Positions 38,567 to 38,718 of a stretch of 38,718 bases of DNA are shown here, one piece after another. Each line of letters begins with the position of its first letter. The stretch's first letter is position 1. The notes beneath the pieces are model-generated. The model ran no database searches, was not told where the DNA came from, and saw nothing but the letters and a program-made list of their open reading frames with translations. Location of the stretch: NCBI GenBank assembly GCA_964611805.1, contig CAZTBG010000013.1, forward strand, positions 1-38,718, read 5' to 3'. Made by a program: the position numbers and the translations under genes. Source of the DNA: W589 sp964611805 (GTDB lineage: Bacteria; Chloroflexota; Dehalococcoidia; Dehalococcoidales; Fen-1064).

Positions 38567-38718
38567 TTACTCTCTGGGCTTTATCTCAACCAGCTCGATG
38601 AGCACATTATCGGGGGCCCAGAAGAAGGCTATCTTCATGCGCGTCCCCAGTTCCGTAATCTCACCCCGGAACTTTACTCCCTTTCCCTTCAGATTGGACA
38701 CGGTCGTTTCCAGGTCAT
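38567..38718 (-). CDS. Glyoxalase/VOC-family protein, C-terminal part only
   Basis: The last 50 codons, cut off by the window end, read DLETTVSNLKGKGVKFRGE...KIAFFWAPDNVLIELVEIKP on the minus strand. This is the standard ending of vicinal-oxygen-chelate proteins such as methylmalonyl-CoA epimerase or lactoylglutathione lyase, with the metal-binding Glu in IELVE. A methylmalonyl-CoA epimerase would suit the carboxyltransferases in this window, but the fragment cannot show it. Confidence 0.75.
   Translation of the reverse strand, partial: DLETTVSNLKGKGVKFRGEITELGTRMKIAFFWAPDNVLIELVEIKPRE

Overview
The window is a gene-dense bacterial chromosome segment. It holds ordinary housekeeping genes, almost no recognisable mobile genes, and many short intergenic palindromic repeats. 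There are 37 protein-coding calls (one cut off by the window edge) and two tRNA genes (one cut off). Gene content and style suggest an anaerobic Chloroflexota lineage close to Dehalococcoidia: RecG with a long N-terminal extension, a HrcA/CIRCE-type groESL operon, acyl-CoA carboxylase carboxyltransferases of the MmdA/PccB kind, a DUF1385 protein, and CAATGACA-type palindromes. This assignment is inference from content, not from a marker-gene comparison.

Layout. 0-3.2 kb: two tRNAs (Arg, Leu), a carboxyltransferase and a divergent M16 peptidase. 3.2-5.3 kb: groEL-groES behind a strong promoter and a CIRCE-like operator. 5.4-8.3 kb: a leaderless-looking amidohydrolase, thpR, a cupin, a zinc-ribbon protein and a ComF-family protein. 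8.6-12.5 kb: a lipoprotein, coaE, the ribosomal genes rplU-rpmA-rpmE, and a DUF1385 membrane protein. 12.5-16.3 kb (minus): trpS - carboxyltransferase - hisA - [repeat] - hisI. 16.3-16.9 kb: a gene-free stretch made of repeats. 16.9-20.5 kb (plus): gamma-carbonic anhydrase, then an AT-richer group of a GNAT-like protein, a methyltransferase, a SpoT-like HD protein and a RimJ-like GNAT. 20.5-29 kb (minus): argS, a flavoprotein, a primase-like protein coupled to recG, and the fatty-acid kinase pair fakB/fakA. rpmB is divergent from fakA, and rpe follows, preserving the rpe-rpmB-fakA-recG neighbourhood known from Bacillus. 29.2-36.1 kb (minus): an arginine operon argJ-argB-[repeat]-argD-argG-argH-rpe with several 4-bp overlaps. 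36.1-38.7 kb: a cysteine-rich Fe-S-like protein, a DUF1858-like protein, another repeat block, a DUF3644/HEPN-like gene and the end of a glyoxalase-family gene.

The most unusual points are as follows. (1) rplU and hisI have no usable ATG/GTG/TTG start. Each has a good Shine-Dalgarno sequence placed for an ATT (rplU) or ATA (hisI) start, and in hisI the end of a repeat abuts the start codon exactly. (2) A modular family of GC-rich hairpin repeats occurs in five intergenic places, two of them inside operons, with compensatory stem changes between copies. (3) An archaeo-eukaryotic-primase-like protein is coupled to recG. (4) A HEPN-type (R-x4-H) DUF3644 protein lies directly beside a repeat block. 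(5) The CIRCE operator carries a symmetrical, pairing-preserving change in both arms.
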